64,000 nucleotides of DNA from the NCBI RefSeq assembly GCF_000611675.1, contig NZ_JATV01000005.1, positions 124,001 through 188,000 on the forward strand. Reading direction: 5' to 3'. The translations under genes were made by a program, and so were the position numbers. The notes under the pieces are model-generated. The model was not told where the DNA came from and did no database searches. It saw only the letters and a program-made list of their open reading frames with translations. How positions within the stretch are numbered: the first letter of the stretch is position 1; the number at the start of each line of letters is the position of its first letter. The stretch is from Flavobacterium succinicans LMG 10402. Lineage in GTDB: Bacteria > Bacteroidota > Bacteroidia > Flavobacteriales > Flavobacteriaceae. Of the stretch, positions 34,427-43,356 are shown one piece after another.

Positions 34427-35926
34427 CTACTTAGCAAACCATTGTTCAACTAATTTGTTTTCGAATGAAGTAGCCTTTTGATGCAAAAACTCATTGGTTT
34501 CGGCATTATATTGATATTCCTTGGCCCATTCTTTATGATTTTCAGCTAAAGATTGAATAGCATTACAAACGTATTCGATTTCAGCTGAAGTTGTAGTCGG
34601 ATGAATAGACATTCTGATCCAACCTGGTTTACGGATTAAATCTCCTAAACTAATTTCATTAACCAACTTATGAGACGTTTCTTGATCTACGTGTAGCAAA
34701 AAGTGACCGTAAGTTCCTGCGCAACTACATCCTCCTCTTGTTTGGATTCCAAAACGATCGTTGAGTAGTTTCACTCCCAAGTTAAAATGCAAATCATCTA
34801 TAAAAAACGAAATCACGCCCAAACGTTCTTGATGTTGTCCAGCTAAAATTTTAATATTTGGAACATTTTGTAATGAATCAAAAACATAGTCCACAATTTC
34901 GTGTTCGCGTTTCAAAATATTGTCAATACCCATTTCGTCTTTCAACTGAATGGCCAAAGCTGTTTTTATCACTTGCAAGAAACCTGGTGTTCCTCCATCT
35001 TCCCTATCTTCAATATTGTCAATATATTTATGTTCACCCCATGGATTTGTCCACGATACGGTTCCACCACCTGGACAATCTGGCACCATATTGTTGTACA
35101 ATTTTTTATTAAAAACCAATACTCCTGAGGTACCTGGTCCACCTAAAAATTTGTGTGGAGAAAAGAAAATAGCGTCCAAATAAGCTTCTTCATCCTCAGG
35201 ATGCATATCGATGGATACGTAAGGACCAGAACAAGCAAAATCCACAAAACATACGCCATTATGTTGATGCATCATTTTGGCAGCCTCGTGGTAAGGTGTG
35301 CGAATACCTGTAACATTAGAACAAGAAGTAATTGAAGCAATTTTTAATGTTCGCTCTTTGTATTTTTCGAGTAATATTTTTAGATTTTCTAAAGAAAAAA
35401 GTCCGTCTTCTGTAGAAGGAATTACTTCAACATCGGCAATGGTTTCTAACCAAGAAGTCTGATTGGAATGGTGCTCCATATGAGAAATAAAGACCACTGG
35501 CTTTTTCTCTACTGGAATAGCTACAAAATCTTTTAAATTTTCTGGCACTTTAATCCCTAAGATACGCTGAAATTTATTGACCACACCCGTCATTCCAGTA
35601 CCATCCGTAATTAAAACGTCATTTTGATTGGCATTAACGTGTTGCTTAATGATATTTCTAGCGTGGTGATAGGCTTTGGTCATGGCCGTTCCAGAAACGG
35701 TAGTTTCCGTATGCGTATTGGCGACAAAAGGTCCGAAGGCATTCATCAATTTTTCTTCGATGGGGCGATATAATCTGCCGCTTGCTGTCCAATCGGTGTA
35801 GATTATTTTTTTTCGTCCAAAAGGTGATTCAAATTCTTGCTCAATTCCGATGATGTTTTTGCGAAATTGCTGAAAATATTGTTCTAAAGCCGTCTCTTTT
35901 GTGCTATTTGTCATTATATCTTTCAT
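34427..35926 (-). CDS. Aminotransferase class V / cysteine desulfurase-like PLP enzyme
   Basis: A 499-residue fold-type I PLP enzyme. The PLP lysine lies in FFSPHKFLGGPGTSGVLVF, and a C-terminal GIQTRGGCSCAGTYGHF segment supplies the Cys region seen in SufS-type desulfurases. The N-terminal part (IGIEQEFESPFGRKKIIYTD) has the usual WTASGRLY. It is longer than SufS (about 400 residues). It is therefore called cysteine desulfurase-like, not SufS. No suf genes lie nearby. Start at ATG 35926; a second ATG at 35914 is also possible. It follows copy D of repeat family 1 and a terminator of glmM. Confidence 0.85.
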   Translation of the reverse strand: MKDIMTNSTKETALEQYFQQFRKNIIGIEQEFESPFGRKKIIYTDWTASGRLYRPIEEKLMNAFGPFVANTHTETTVSGTAMTKAYHHARNIIKQHVNANQNDVLITDGTGMTGVVNKFQRILGIKVPENLKDFVAIPVEKKPVVFISHMEHHSNQTSWLETIADVEVIPSTEDGLFSLENLKILLEKYKERTLKIASITSCSNVTGIRTPYHEAAKMMHQHNGVCFVDFACSGPYVSIDMHPEDEEAYLDAIFFSPHKFLGGPGTSGVLVFNKKLYNNMVPDCPGGGTVSWTNPWGEHKYIDNIEDREDGGTPGFLQVIKTALAIQLKDEMGIDNILKREHEIVDYVFDSLQNVPNIKILAGQHQERLGVISFFIDDLHFNLGVKLLNDRFGIQTRGGCSCAGTYGHFLLHVDQETSHKLVNEISLGDLIRKPGWIRMSIHPTTTSAEIEYVCNAIQSLAENHKEWAKEYQYNAETNEFLHQKATSFENKLVEQWFAK

Positions 35927-35985
35927 TTGATTGCAAATATATTGTATTTGATTGAAAACGTAGGATTGATTTTGGTTTTAACATT

Positions 35986-36023
35986 AATAAAAAAACCTTT
36001 TCAATACTGCTACTGAAAAGGTT
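35986..36023 (-). terminator. Terminator of glmM
   Basis: On the minus strand AAACCTTTTCA and TGAAAAGGTTT pair, followed by TTTTTATT. It lies between glmM and the SufS-like gene, downstream of repeat copy D. Confidence 0.8.
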
Positions 36024-36078
36024 TCTCTTGATTTATAATGCTAAAAAATGAAACGAAAAAAGCCAATTGTGACTCTTT

Positions 36079-36147
36079 TACCCCCGATAGGAGCGGCATC
36101 CTTTGTTTTTTTTCTTTAAAAAAACAAAGATATAGCGGATAGCGGGA
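36079..36147 (+). repeat. Intergenic repeat family 1, copy D
   Basis: Reads TTACCCCCGATAGGAGCGGC, ATCC, a T-rich hairpin with arms TTTGTTTTTTT and AAAAAAACAAA, then GATATAGCGGATAGCGGGA. It lies between glmM and the terminator at 35986, both on the minus strand, but is itself on the plus strand. Confidence 0.85.
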
Positions 36148-36200
36148 TTGCTGTTTCCTGATTAGCCTTTGTTTCGGTCCTAAAAACTAAACTTGTGTTT

Positions 36201-37589
36201 TTAGATTCCAGCGACTGCTTTGATTTCGTCAATGATTCGCAACGCTAAATCGTCGGCCAATTGTTGTGTAGCAGCTTCGGTATAAATACGGATAATCGGT
36301 TCTGTATTTGATTTTCTTAGGTGCACCCAATTTTCGGCAAAATCTATTTTCACACCGTCAATGGTCGTGATGTTTTCTGATTTATACTTATCGGTCATTG
36401 CCACTAAAATCGCATCCACATCAATTTGAGGCGTCAACTCGATTTTGTTTTTACTCATATAATATTCTGGATACGAAGCACGCAACTCAGATACTTTCAT
36501 TTTTTTATTGGCCAAATGTGTCAAAAATAAAGCCACGCCTACCAAGCTATCGCGCCCGTAATGCAATTCAGGGTAGATGATTCCACCATTGCCCTCACCT
36601 CCGATGATAGCGTTATTTTTTTTCATTAATTCCACAACATTAACCTCGCCTACTGCACTCGCTTCATAGCTGCCGCCGTGAGCAACAGTTACGTCTCGCA
36701 ACGCTCTTGAAGAAGACATATTCGAAACGGTGTTACCCGGAGTTTTGCTCAACACATAATCCGCACAGGCTACCAAAGTGTATTCTTCGCCAAACATTTC
36801 GCCATCCTCAGAAATGAAAGCCAAACGATCAACATCTGGGTCTACGACGATTCCTAAATGCGCTTTTTCTTCGACTACTAAAGCTGAAATATCCGTTAAA
36901 TGTTCTTTTAAAGGTTCTGGATTGTGAGGAAAATGACCATTGGGTTCGCAGTACAATTTTACTACTTCAACCCCCATTTGTTCTAACAATTTTGGGATGA
37001 TGATTCCGCCAGATGAATTCACACCATCGACTACAACTTTAAAATTGGCCGCTTTTACTGCTTCAATATCGACTAATGGCAAGTTCAATACTTCATCGAT
37101 ATGAATATCCATATAAGCGTCATTGATGGTGATTTCGCCCAAACTATCTACGTCAGAAAAATCAAAAGCTTCCGCTTCGGCAATTTCTAATATTTTCTCG
37201 CCATCGGCACCACTTAAAAATTCGCCTTTTTCGTTAAGAAGCTTCAAGGCATTCCATTGTTTTGGGTTATGAGAAGCGGTCAATATAATTCCGCCATCGG
37301 CTTTTTCCATAGGAACTGCGACTTCAACGGTTGGTGTCGTGGACAATCCTAAGTCGATTACATCAATGCCTAAACCTAATAAGGTATTCACCACTAAATT
37401 GTGAATCATAGGTCCAGAAATACGAGCATCTCTACCAATTACAACGGTATTTTTTTCTTTATTGCTATGTTTTTTTAACCAAGTTCCGTAGGCCGAAGCA
37501 AATTTTACTGCATCTACAGGAGTTAAATTGTCACCCACTTTTCCTCCAATCGTTCCTCGGATACCTGATATTGATTTGATTAATGTCAT
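36201..37589 (-). CDS. glmM: Phosphoglucosamine mutase
   Basis: Converts glucosamine-6-phosphate to glucosamine-1-phosphate for UDP-GlcNAc and so for peptidoglycan and LPS. The 462-residue protein shows all four family blocks: the phosphoserine loop TASHNPKQWNALKL, the metal site DPDVDRLAFI, the sugar-binding loop GGEGNGGIIYP, and the phosphate-binding RKSNTEPIIRIYTEA. TASHNPKQWN-type loops are typical of Bacteroidota GlmM. The gene is followed by repeat copy D and a terminator, and is divergent from acpH. Some relatives also act on other hexose phosphates. Confidence 0.92.
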   Translation of the reverse strand: MTLIKSISGIRGTIGGKVGDNLTPVDAVKFASAYGTWLKKHSNKEKNTVVIGRDARISGPMIHNLVVNTLLGLGIDVIDLGLSTTPTVEVAVPMEKADGGIILTASHNPKQWNALKLLNEKGEFLSGADGEKILEIAEAEAFDFSDVDSLGEITINDAYMDIHIDEVLNLPLVDIEAVKAANFKVVVDGVNSSGGIIIPKLLEQMGVEVVKLYCEPNGHFPHNPEPLKEHLTDISALVVEEKAHLGIVVDPDVDRLAFISEDGEMFGEEYTLVACADYVLSKTPGNTVSNMSSSRALRDVTVAHGGSYEASAVGEVNVVELMKKNNAIIGGEGNGGIIYPELHYGRDSLVGVALFLTHLANKKMKVSELRASYPEYYMSKNKIELTPQIDVDAILVAMTDKYKSENITTIDGVKIDFAENWVHLRKSNTEPIIRIYTEAATQQLADDLALRIIDEIKAVAGI

Positions 37590-37687
37590 TTTATTTCAAT
37601 TTGGTTATAGCTACAAATATAAAAAAGTTGGATGGGCTAATTGCCTTTCGTCAGAAAACTTTTTGATTTAAGAAATGGTAGCTTCTA

Positions 37688-37717
37688 TTGTGAGGCTTTT
37701 TAAAGTTTGTATCTTTG
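37688..37717 (+). promoter_or_regulatory. Promoter of acpH
   Basis: TTG (37688-37690), a 19-bp spacer and TATCTTTG (37710-37717), a well-spaced Bacteroidota promoter 20 bp before the ATG at 37738. It rules out the longer frame starting at 37675. Confidence 0.75.
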
Positions 37718-37737
37718 AAAATAGTCAAAGCAAAATA

Positions 37738-38322
37738 ATGAACTTTCTCGCGCACATTTTTCTTTCGGGTGATGATGAATTACTCAAAATAGGCAATTTT
37801 ATGGCCGATGGCATTCGTGGAAAACAGTACGAGCACTTCCCTTTGTCCATACAAAGAGGCATCCTTTTGCATCGTTTTATTGACACTTACACGGATGCGC
37901 ATCCCGTATTTAGACAAAGTACACAAAGACTGCACTCCAAATACCATCACTACGCTGGAGTGATTGTTGATTTGTTTTACGACCATTTTTTAGCCAAAAA
38001 TTGGAGTACTTATTCTGATGAAAATCTAGAAGATTTTACCGAAACTTTCTATCAATCGTTAAGAGACAATTACGATATTTTATCCGAAAGAACCAAAGGA
38101 ATGATGCCTTACTTAATAGAGCACAATTGGTTATTGAGTTATCAGTCGTTAAAAGGGATTGGTCGGATTTTGACACAAATGGATAACAGAACCAAAAACG
38201 AATCCAAAATGAGGTTTTCCTCGAATGAATTGGTTGAATTTTATCCCGAATTTGAGGAAGAGTTCACTATTTTTTTTAAAGACTTACAAGAACAAGTTAC
38301 CCTAAAAATGCAACATTTATGA
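37738..38322 (+). CDS. acpH: ACP phosphodiesterase (DUF479) family protein
   Basis: A 194-residue protein of the AcpH family, which removes the phosphopantetheine arm from acyl carrier protein. The start is the ATG at 37738 (MNFLAHIFLSG), set by a promoter at 37688-37717. Visible motifs: NFLAHIFLS, LLKIGNFMADGIRGKQYEHF, GILLHRFIDTYTDAHPVFRQ and VIVDLFYDHFLAKNW, whose His/Asp residues form an HD-like metal site. The gene overlaps ggt by 4 bp (ATGA), so the two are translationally coupled. Why ACP turnover and glutathione breakdown should be linked is not clear. Confidence 0.9.
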   Translation: MNFLAHIFLSGDDELLKIGNFMADGIRGKQYEHFPLSIQRGILLHRFIDTYTDAHPVFRQSTQRLHSKYHHYAGVIVDLFYDHFLAKNWSTYSDENLEDFTETFYQSLRDNYDILSERTKGMMPYLIEHNWLLSYQSLKGIGRILTQMDNRTKNESKMRFSSNELVEFYPEFEEEFTIFFKDLQEQVTLKMQHL

Positions 38323-40001
38323 AAATTTCTCAATTTCTTTTTCTTTCTATTCTATGTAGTTTTTTGAGTGAAAATGTCGATGCGCAAACTGGATTAATCG
38401 CTGAAAAAGCTATGGTGGTTTCTGCACGAGAAGAAGCTTCTAAAATAGGGGTAGAAATTATGCAAAAAGGAGGCAATGCTTTTGATGCAATGGTGGCTAC
38501 CGAATTGGCTTTGGCAGTTGCTTATCCGTATGCAGGGAATTTAGGCGGTGGAGGATTTATGGTGTATCGCAAAGCCAATGGCGAAATTGGTTCTTTAGAT
38601 TACAGAGAAAAAGCACCTTTGGCATCCCATAAAACGATGTTTTTGGATAAAGAAGGTAACGTCATCAAAGGAAAAAGTACCGAATCACCTTTGGCCATTG
38701 GTGTACCCGGAACCATCGCTGGTGTTTTTGCTGTTCATAAAAAACTGGGAAGTCTGCCTATGTCCGAAATACTAAAACCTGTAATTGCTTTGGCAGAAAA
38801 AGGGGTTGTAGTTACGCGCAAACAAGAGCTCCGATTGAACGATTACAGAGAAGAAATTATAAAAGCGAATGGGAATCAAACCTTATTCGCACAACCTTTT
38901 AAAGAAAAAGACACCATAAAATATCCCGCTCTAGCCGAAACGCTAAAGCGAATCGCAAAAAATGGACGTGATGAATTTTACAAAGGACAAACGGCTAAAA
39001 CGTTAGTGCAGTACCTACAACAAAAAGGAGGCATCATCACAATGAAGGATTTAAAACAATACGAAGCCAAATGGCGCACTCCGTTGTCGTTTCAATACAA
39101 AGATTTAAAAATCATCTCTATGCCTCCACCAAGTAGCGGTGGTATTTGCTTGACTGAAATTTTCAAAATGATTGCTCCCTTTGATTTATCTAAAATGGGA
39201 CATAATTCAACAGAATCTATACAAGTAATTGTAGAAGCCGAACGCAGGGCTTATGCCGATAGAAGTCACTATCTTGGCGACCCCGATTTTGTTAAAATCC
39301 CAATTAAAGCATTGTTAGCAGATGACTATTTACAGCAACGTATGAGTAGTTTTAGTTTCGAAAAAGCCACCTTGTCCTCTGAAATCAAAGAAGGAAAAGT
39401 AAACTATAATGAAAGTACCGAAACCACTCATTATTCTATAGTAGATGCCGCTGGTAATGCGGTAGCAGCTACCACAACCTTAAATGATGGCTATGGTTCC
39501 AAATACTATTGCGATGCTTTAGGTTTCTTCCTCAATAACGAAATGGACGATTTTAGTGCCAAACCCGGAACCCCAAATATGTTTGGTTTAGTAGGGAACG
39601 AAGCCAACAGTATTGCTCCAGGAAAACGAATGCTAAGTTCTATGACTCCAACTATCGTTGAAAAAAACGGACAATTATTTATGGTAGTAGGTTCGCCGGG
39701 TGGTTCTACTATTATTACGTCAGTTTTACAAACGATTCTTAATGTTTACGAATACAAAATGAATATGCAACAAGCTGTAAATGCGCCTCGTTTTCATCAT
39801 CAGTGGTTGCCTGATTTGATTACGTTTGAACCAAAAACATTCGACACAACTACTTTTGAAAAACTAAAAACAAAAGGCTATATCATCAATGAAAAAACGA
39901 CTCCTGTCATTGGCAAAGTCGATGCTATTTTGGTTTTACCTAATAAAAAACTTGAAGGTGGAGCTGATTTTAGAGGTGACGATACAGCGGTTGGCTTTTA
40001 A
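38319..40001 (+). CDS. ggt: Gamma-glutamyltransferase
   Basis: Secreted enzyme of 560 residues that cleaves or transfers the gamma-glutamyl group of glutathione. The signal peptide is MKISQFLFLSILCSFLSENVDA. The self-cleavage nucleophile is Thr369 in ETTHYSIVDAAGN, which would split the chain into a large and a small subunit. The substrate-binding blocks NLGGGGFMVYR, NNEMDDFSAKPG and GSPGGSTIITSVLQT are present. Its start overlaps acpH by 4 bp and an AlkD-like gene starts 2 bp after its stop, then a ClC gene 2 bp further: a tight unit. Confidence 0.95.
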   Translation: MKISQFLFLSILCSFLSENVDAQTGLIAEKAMVVSAREEASKIGVEIMQKGGNAFDAMVATELALAVAYPYAGNLGGGGFMVYRKANGEIGSLDYREKAPLASHKTMFLDKEGNVIKGKSTESPLAIGVPGTIAGVFAVHKKLGSLPMSEILKPVIALAEKGVVVTRKQELRLNDYREEIIKANGNQTLFAQPFKEKDTIKYPALAETLKRIAKNGRDEFYKGQTAKTLVQYLQQKGGIITMKDLKQYEAKWRTPLSFQYKDLKIISMPPPSSGGICLTEIFKMIAPFDLSKMGHNSTESIQVIVEAERRAYADRSHYLGDPDFVKIPIKALLADDYLQQRMSSFSFEKATLSSEIKEGKVNYNESTETTHYSIVDAAGNAVAATTTLNDGYGSKYYCDALGFFLNNEMDDFSAKPGTPNMFGLVGNEANSIAPGKRMLSSMTPTIVEKNGQLFMVVGSPGGSTIITSVLQTILNVYEYKMNMQQAVNAPRFHHQWLPDLITFEPKTFDTTTFEKLKTKGYIINEKTTPVIGKVDAILVLPNKKLEGGADFRGDDTAVGF

Positions 40002-40003
40002 TT

Positions 40004-40678
40004 ATGGATTTCATTACAGCCTTAGAAAAAGAATTTATAGCGCAGGCGAATACAGCACAAAGTAGTGCTATGGAAGCGTATATGAAAAATCATTTTCCGT
40101 TTTTTGGCATTGCTATGCCACAACGAAGAGTAATTTTAAAATCGGTTAGTGCCGAATATTCGGATAGTATAAAGGCAAATACTCGCACGCTGGCGTTTCA
40201 GCTTTATGAAAAACCACAAAGAGAATTTCATTATTGCGCAATTGAACTTTTAATTCAGAATTGTAGCAAAAAATTACAAAAAGATGACATTCATTGGATT
40301 GAACGACGACTACTCACCTATTCTTGGTGGGATACTGTCGATACAATTAGCAAATATTTATTGGGACGCTATTTGACTCAATTTCCCGAGCAAACGAATA
40401 TGGTGATTGAGAAATTTTCTAATGCTTCTAATATTTGGTTGAACAGAAGTACACTTTTATTTCAATTAGACTATAAAAAGAACACCAATTTTAGTATCTT
40501 AGAATCTGTTTGTGAGCACTTTAAAGAAAGTAATGAATTTTTTATTCAAAAAGCAATAGGCTGGGCATTAAGAGAATACAGTAAAATCAATCCTATAGCT
40601 GTCCAGAACTATGTTACAAGTACCAATTTAAAACCATTAAGCAAAAAAGAAGCTTTGCGAATTATAGAAAAACAATAA
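40004..40678 (+). CDS. DNA alkylation repair protein (AlkD-like)
   Basis: A 224-residue HEAT-like repeat protein of the AlkD family, whose members remove positively charged alkylated bases. It contains HFPFFGIAMPQRRVILKSVS, REFHYCAIELLIQNCSKKL, LLTYSWWDTVDTIS and FFIQKAIGWALREYSKINP, the repeat pattern of AlkD with its Trp and Asp residues near the base-binding site. Fits the family length (about 230). It is the third gene of the acpH-ggt-AlkD-ClC unit, with 2-bp gaps on both sides. Cytoplasmic. Confidence 0.9.
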   Translation: MDFITALEKEFIAQANTAQSSAMEAYMKNHFPFFGIAMPQRRVILKSVSAEYSDSIKANTRTLAFQLYEKPQREFHYCAIELLIQNCSKKLQKDDIHWIERRLLTYSWWDTVDTISKYLLGRYLTQFPEQTNMVIEKFSNASNIWLNRSTLLFQLDYKKNTNFSILESVCEHFKESNEFFIQKAIGWALREYSKINPIAVQNYVTSTNLKPLSKKEALRIIEKQ

Positions 40679-40680
40679 TT

Positions 40681-42480
40681 ATGACTATTAAACTCTTTTT
40701 TTTTACTGTAGTAGATCGCCTTGAATCACTGATTGCTTGGAGTCAAAGTAAAATAACCAACAAGCAGTTTATTTTTTTATCTAGTGTTTTAGTGGGTATT
40801 TCGGCTGGAATAGCTGTTATTTTACTTAAATATTTTGCGCATTCTGTATTTACTTTTGCCAATTACATCAATGGTATTTTACAACTCAATTTTATCAATA
40901 GTATATTACCCATTATAGGAATCCTACTAACCGTTTTAGTGGTCGACAAACTATTGGGAGGCTCGATCGAAAAAGGAACTTCTCAAATATTATTTGCGGT
41001 AGCCAAAAAAGCCAGTATAATTCCCAAAAAACAAATGTATGCTCAAATAGCCACAAGTTCCTTAACTGTTGGTCTAGGAGGTTCGGCAGGGTTAGAAAGT
41101 CCAATTGTAATTACGGGAGCCGCTTTTGGCTCTAACTATGCTCAAAAATACAAATTGAGCTATAAAGATCGTACCTTACTTATAGGTTGTGGTGTAGCGG
41201 CAGGAATAGCTGCGGCCTTTAATGCTCCCATAGCAGGTGTATTGTTTGCTGTTGAAGTATTATTGGTTGATGCCAGTATTGCTGCCTTTACTCCCATCAT
41301 GATTGCAGCAGCAACGGGGGCCATGGTATCAATGGTGGCACTTGACGAAAGTATTCTGTTGTCATTTAATAAACAAGAACATTTTACGCACATTAATATC
41401 TTTTATTATATTTTACTAGGGCTTTTTACAGGCTTAATTAGTGTCTATTATTCCCGAAATTTTCAGAAAATAGAACGTCTTTTTCATGTTTCAAAACTTT
41501 CCATTTATAAAAAAGCATTCATTGGTTCCAGTATTTTGGGTGGCTTGATTTTTATTTTCCCTACGCTTTTTGGTGAAGGTTATGAAAGTATTCGGGTGCT
41601 TTCTCAAAATGACCCAGGAAGAATTTTAGAACATACCTTATTTAAAGATTTTAGAAATAACAATTGGGTTTTATTATTATTTATTGGCGCTAGTATGATG
41701 CTCAAAGTCTTTGCCACTGGATTAACATTAGGCTCTGGAGGTAATGGAGGGAACTTTGCCCCTTCGCTTTTTCTAGGATCCTATATTGGTTTTTTCTTTT
41801 CGACCCTTTTAAATCAAATTGGATTGACTAAACTGCCGGTGAGTAATTTTACAATTGTTGGAATGGCAGGCATACTAAGCGGTTTGTTTCATGCCCCGCT
41901 AACTGCTATATTTTTGATTGCCGAGATTACTGGCGGCTATGGATTAATGATTCCGTTAATGATCGTGGCTTCTACCAGCTATGCGGTTTCAAAACGTTTT
42001 GAAAAACACTCCATGGATGTAAAAAGCTTGGTTAAAAAAGGAAATGCCTTTACTAGTAACAAAGACACCAATGTCCTGTCCATACTTGAAACCAAAAGCA
42101 TCATTTCAACCGACTATTTAACCCTATTCCCAGAGGAGAAATTAGATCGCTTGGTAGATTTGATTTCTAATTCAGATCAGGTGATTTTTCCAGTAGTCAA
42201 TACCAAAAATGAGTTGGTTGGGATTGTTCAATTTCATGATGTTCGAGAAATTATTTTCAATCCGTACAGAGTAAAATATACAACGATTAAGGAAATCATG
42301 ACGCAACCGCTTGCCACGATTTCACCCACAGACCAAATGGAAAGCGTTATGAATAAATTTGATCAAACCAAAAAAGCTTTTCTTCCAGTAGTACAATTTG
42401 GACAATATTATGGCTTTATCTCAAAATCCATTGCATTAGAAGCCTACAGAAGTAAATTGAAAGCCATGACCATAGATTAA
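40681..42480 (+). CDS. Chloride channel (ClC) family protein with CBS pair
   Basis: A 599-residue membrane protein of the ClC family. Core motifs: GLGGSAGLESPIV, holding the gating-glutamate position, GVAAGIAAAFNAPIAGVLFA, and GSGGNGGNFAPSLFLG. Hydrophobic segments fill residues 25-440. The last 160 residues hold two CBS domains (FPEEKLDRLVDLISNSDQVI and MTQPLATISPTDQMESVMNK), which bind adenine nucleotides in relatives. The presence of a glutamate in the GLESP position suggests a Cl-/H+ exchanger, not a pure channel, but this is inference. Last gene of the tight four-gene unit. Confidence 0.92.
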   Translation: MTIKLFFFTVVDRLESLIAWSQSKITNKQFIFLSSVLVGISAGIAVILLKYFAHSVFTFANYINGILQLNFINSILPIIGILLTVLVVDKLLGGSIEKGTSQILFAVAKKASIIPKKQMYAQIATSSLTVGLGGSAGLESPIVITGAAFGSNYAQKYKLSYKDRTLLIGCGVAAGIAAAFNAPIAGVLFAVEVLLVDASIAAFTPIMIAAATGAMVSMVALDESILLSFNKQEHFTHINIFYYILLGLFTGLISVYYSRNFQKIERLFHVSKLSIYKKAFIGSSILGGLIFIFPTLFGEGYESIRVLSQNDPGRILEHTLFKDFRNNNWVLLLFIGASMMLKVFATGLTLGSGGNGGNFAPSLFLGSYIGFFFSTLLNQIGLTKLPVSNFTIVGMAGILSGLFHAPLTAIFLIAEITGGYGLMIPLMIVASTSYAVSKRFEKHSMDVKSLVKKGNAFTSNKDTNVLSILETKSIISTDYLTLFPEEKLDRLVDLISNSDQVIFPVVNTKNELVGIVQFHDVREIIFNPYRVKYTTIKEIMTQPLATISPTDQMESVMNKFDQTKKAFLPVVQFGQYYGFISKSIALEAYRSKLKAMTID

Positions 42481-42555
42481 TTTATTTTTTTTTGTAACAA
42501 AATCAAAATCAAGCCTACTAACAACTAAAATTCAAACCATTAAAACTATACACTT

Positions 42556-43293
42556 ATGAAAACCTTAAAATTAACTGCATTAGCGTTGTTCCTTTTAACA
42601 AGTGGTACTTCACTAATCGCTCAAACTGCAGATGAAATTGTTTCTAAATACATTACTACTATCGGTGGTGCCGAAAAGCTAAAAGCACTAAAAGGTGTCA
42701 AAATGGAAATAGCTGCTAACGCACAAGGAATGGAAATTCCGGTAGAACTTGTTCAAGAAGCAGGAGGAAAAATGTATTTAAAATTCAATCTTCAAGGGAA
42801 AGAAATTACTCAAATTGCTTCGGATGGAGAAAATGTTTGGAGTACCAATTTTATGACCATGAAAGCTGAAAAAGCAGATGCAGAAACCACCGCTAATACA
42901 AAATTAAGCAATGGCGATTTTCCGGATCCTTTTTTGGATTACAAATCTAAAGGATATACTGTAGAATTAATGGGTAAAGAGACCAAAGAAGGAACAGAAT
43001 GCTTCAAAATCAAATTTACCAAAAAACCAATTATGGTAGATGGCGTTAAAACAGACGATGTAACTTACTACTATTTTGATACCGATAATAATTTACCTAT
43101 CGCTACCGAAACTGAAATTAAACAAGGTCCTGCAAAAGGTCAAAAATCAATTTCGACCATGAGCGACTATCAAGAAGTGGATGGCATTTACTTTCCTTTT
43201 GCAATGAACCAAGGTGGCCAAACTATGACCGTTAAAAAAGTGATTTTAAACCCTTCAGTTGATGCAAAAGCATATGCTTTCCCAGCGCAATAA
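42556..43293 (+). CDS. LolA-like outer-membrane lipoprotein-sorting family protein
   Basis: A 245-residue secreted protein with signal peptide MKTLKLTALALFLLTSGTSLIAQ. The mature protein opens with TADEIVSKYITTIGGAEKLK, a LolA/MucB-like start, then a beta-rich region: VELVQEAGGKMYLKFNLQGK, ASDGENVWSTNFMTMKAEKA and YYYFDTDNNLPIATETEIKQ. It is a Bacteroidota DUF4292/LolA-type fold; whether it carries lipoproteins is unproven. The following large BNR protein starts 64 bp later, after a terminator, so the two are probably separate units. Confidence 0.85.
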   Translation: MKTLKLTALALFLLTSGTSLIAQTADEIVSKYITTIGGAEKLKALKGVKMEIAANAQGMEIPVELVQEAGGKMYLKFNLQGKEITQIASDGENVWSTNFMTMKAEKADAETTANTKLSNGDFPDPFLDYKSKGYTVELMGKETKEGTECFKIKFTKKPIMVDGVKTDDVTYYYFDTDNNLPIATETEIKQGPAKGQKSISTMSDYQEVDGIYFPFAMNQGGQTMTVKKVILNPSVDAKAYAFPAQ

Positions 43294-43313
43294 ACTAAAA
43301 AATACTAACCCAG

Positions 43314-43343
43314 AGTCCTTATTGTTTGATAAGGACTTTTTTT
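43314..43343 (+). terminator. Terminator after the LolA-like gene
   Basis: AGTCCTTA and TAAGGACT around TTGTTTGA with a T run; it ends 14 bp before the next ATG. Confidence 0.85.
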
Positions 43344-43356
43344 AACTTTTAACTTT

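Noticed and set aside
36079..36147. T-rich hairpin as the glmM terminator
   Set aside because: It is repeat copy D; the real terminator is the stem at 35986-36023.
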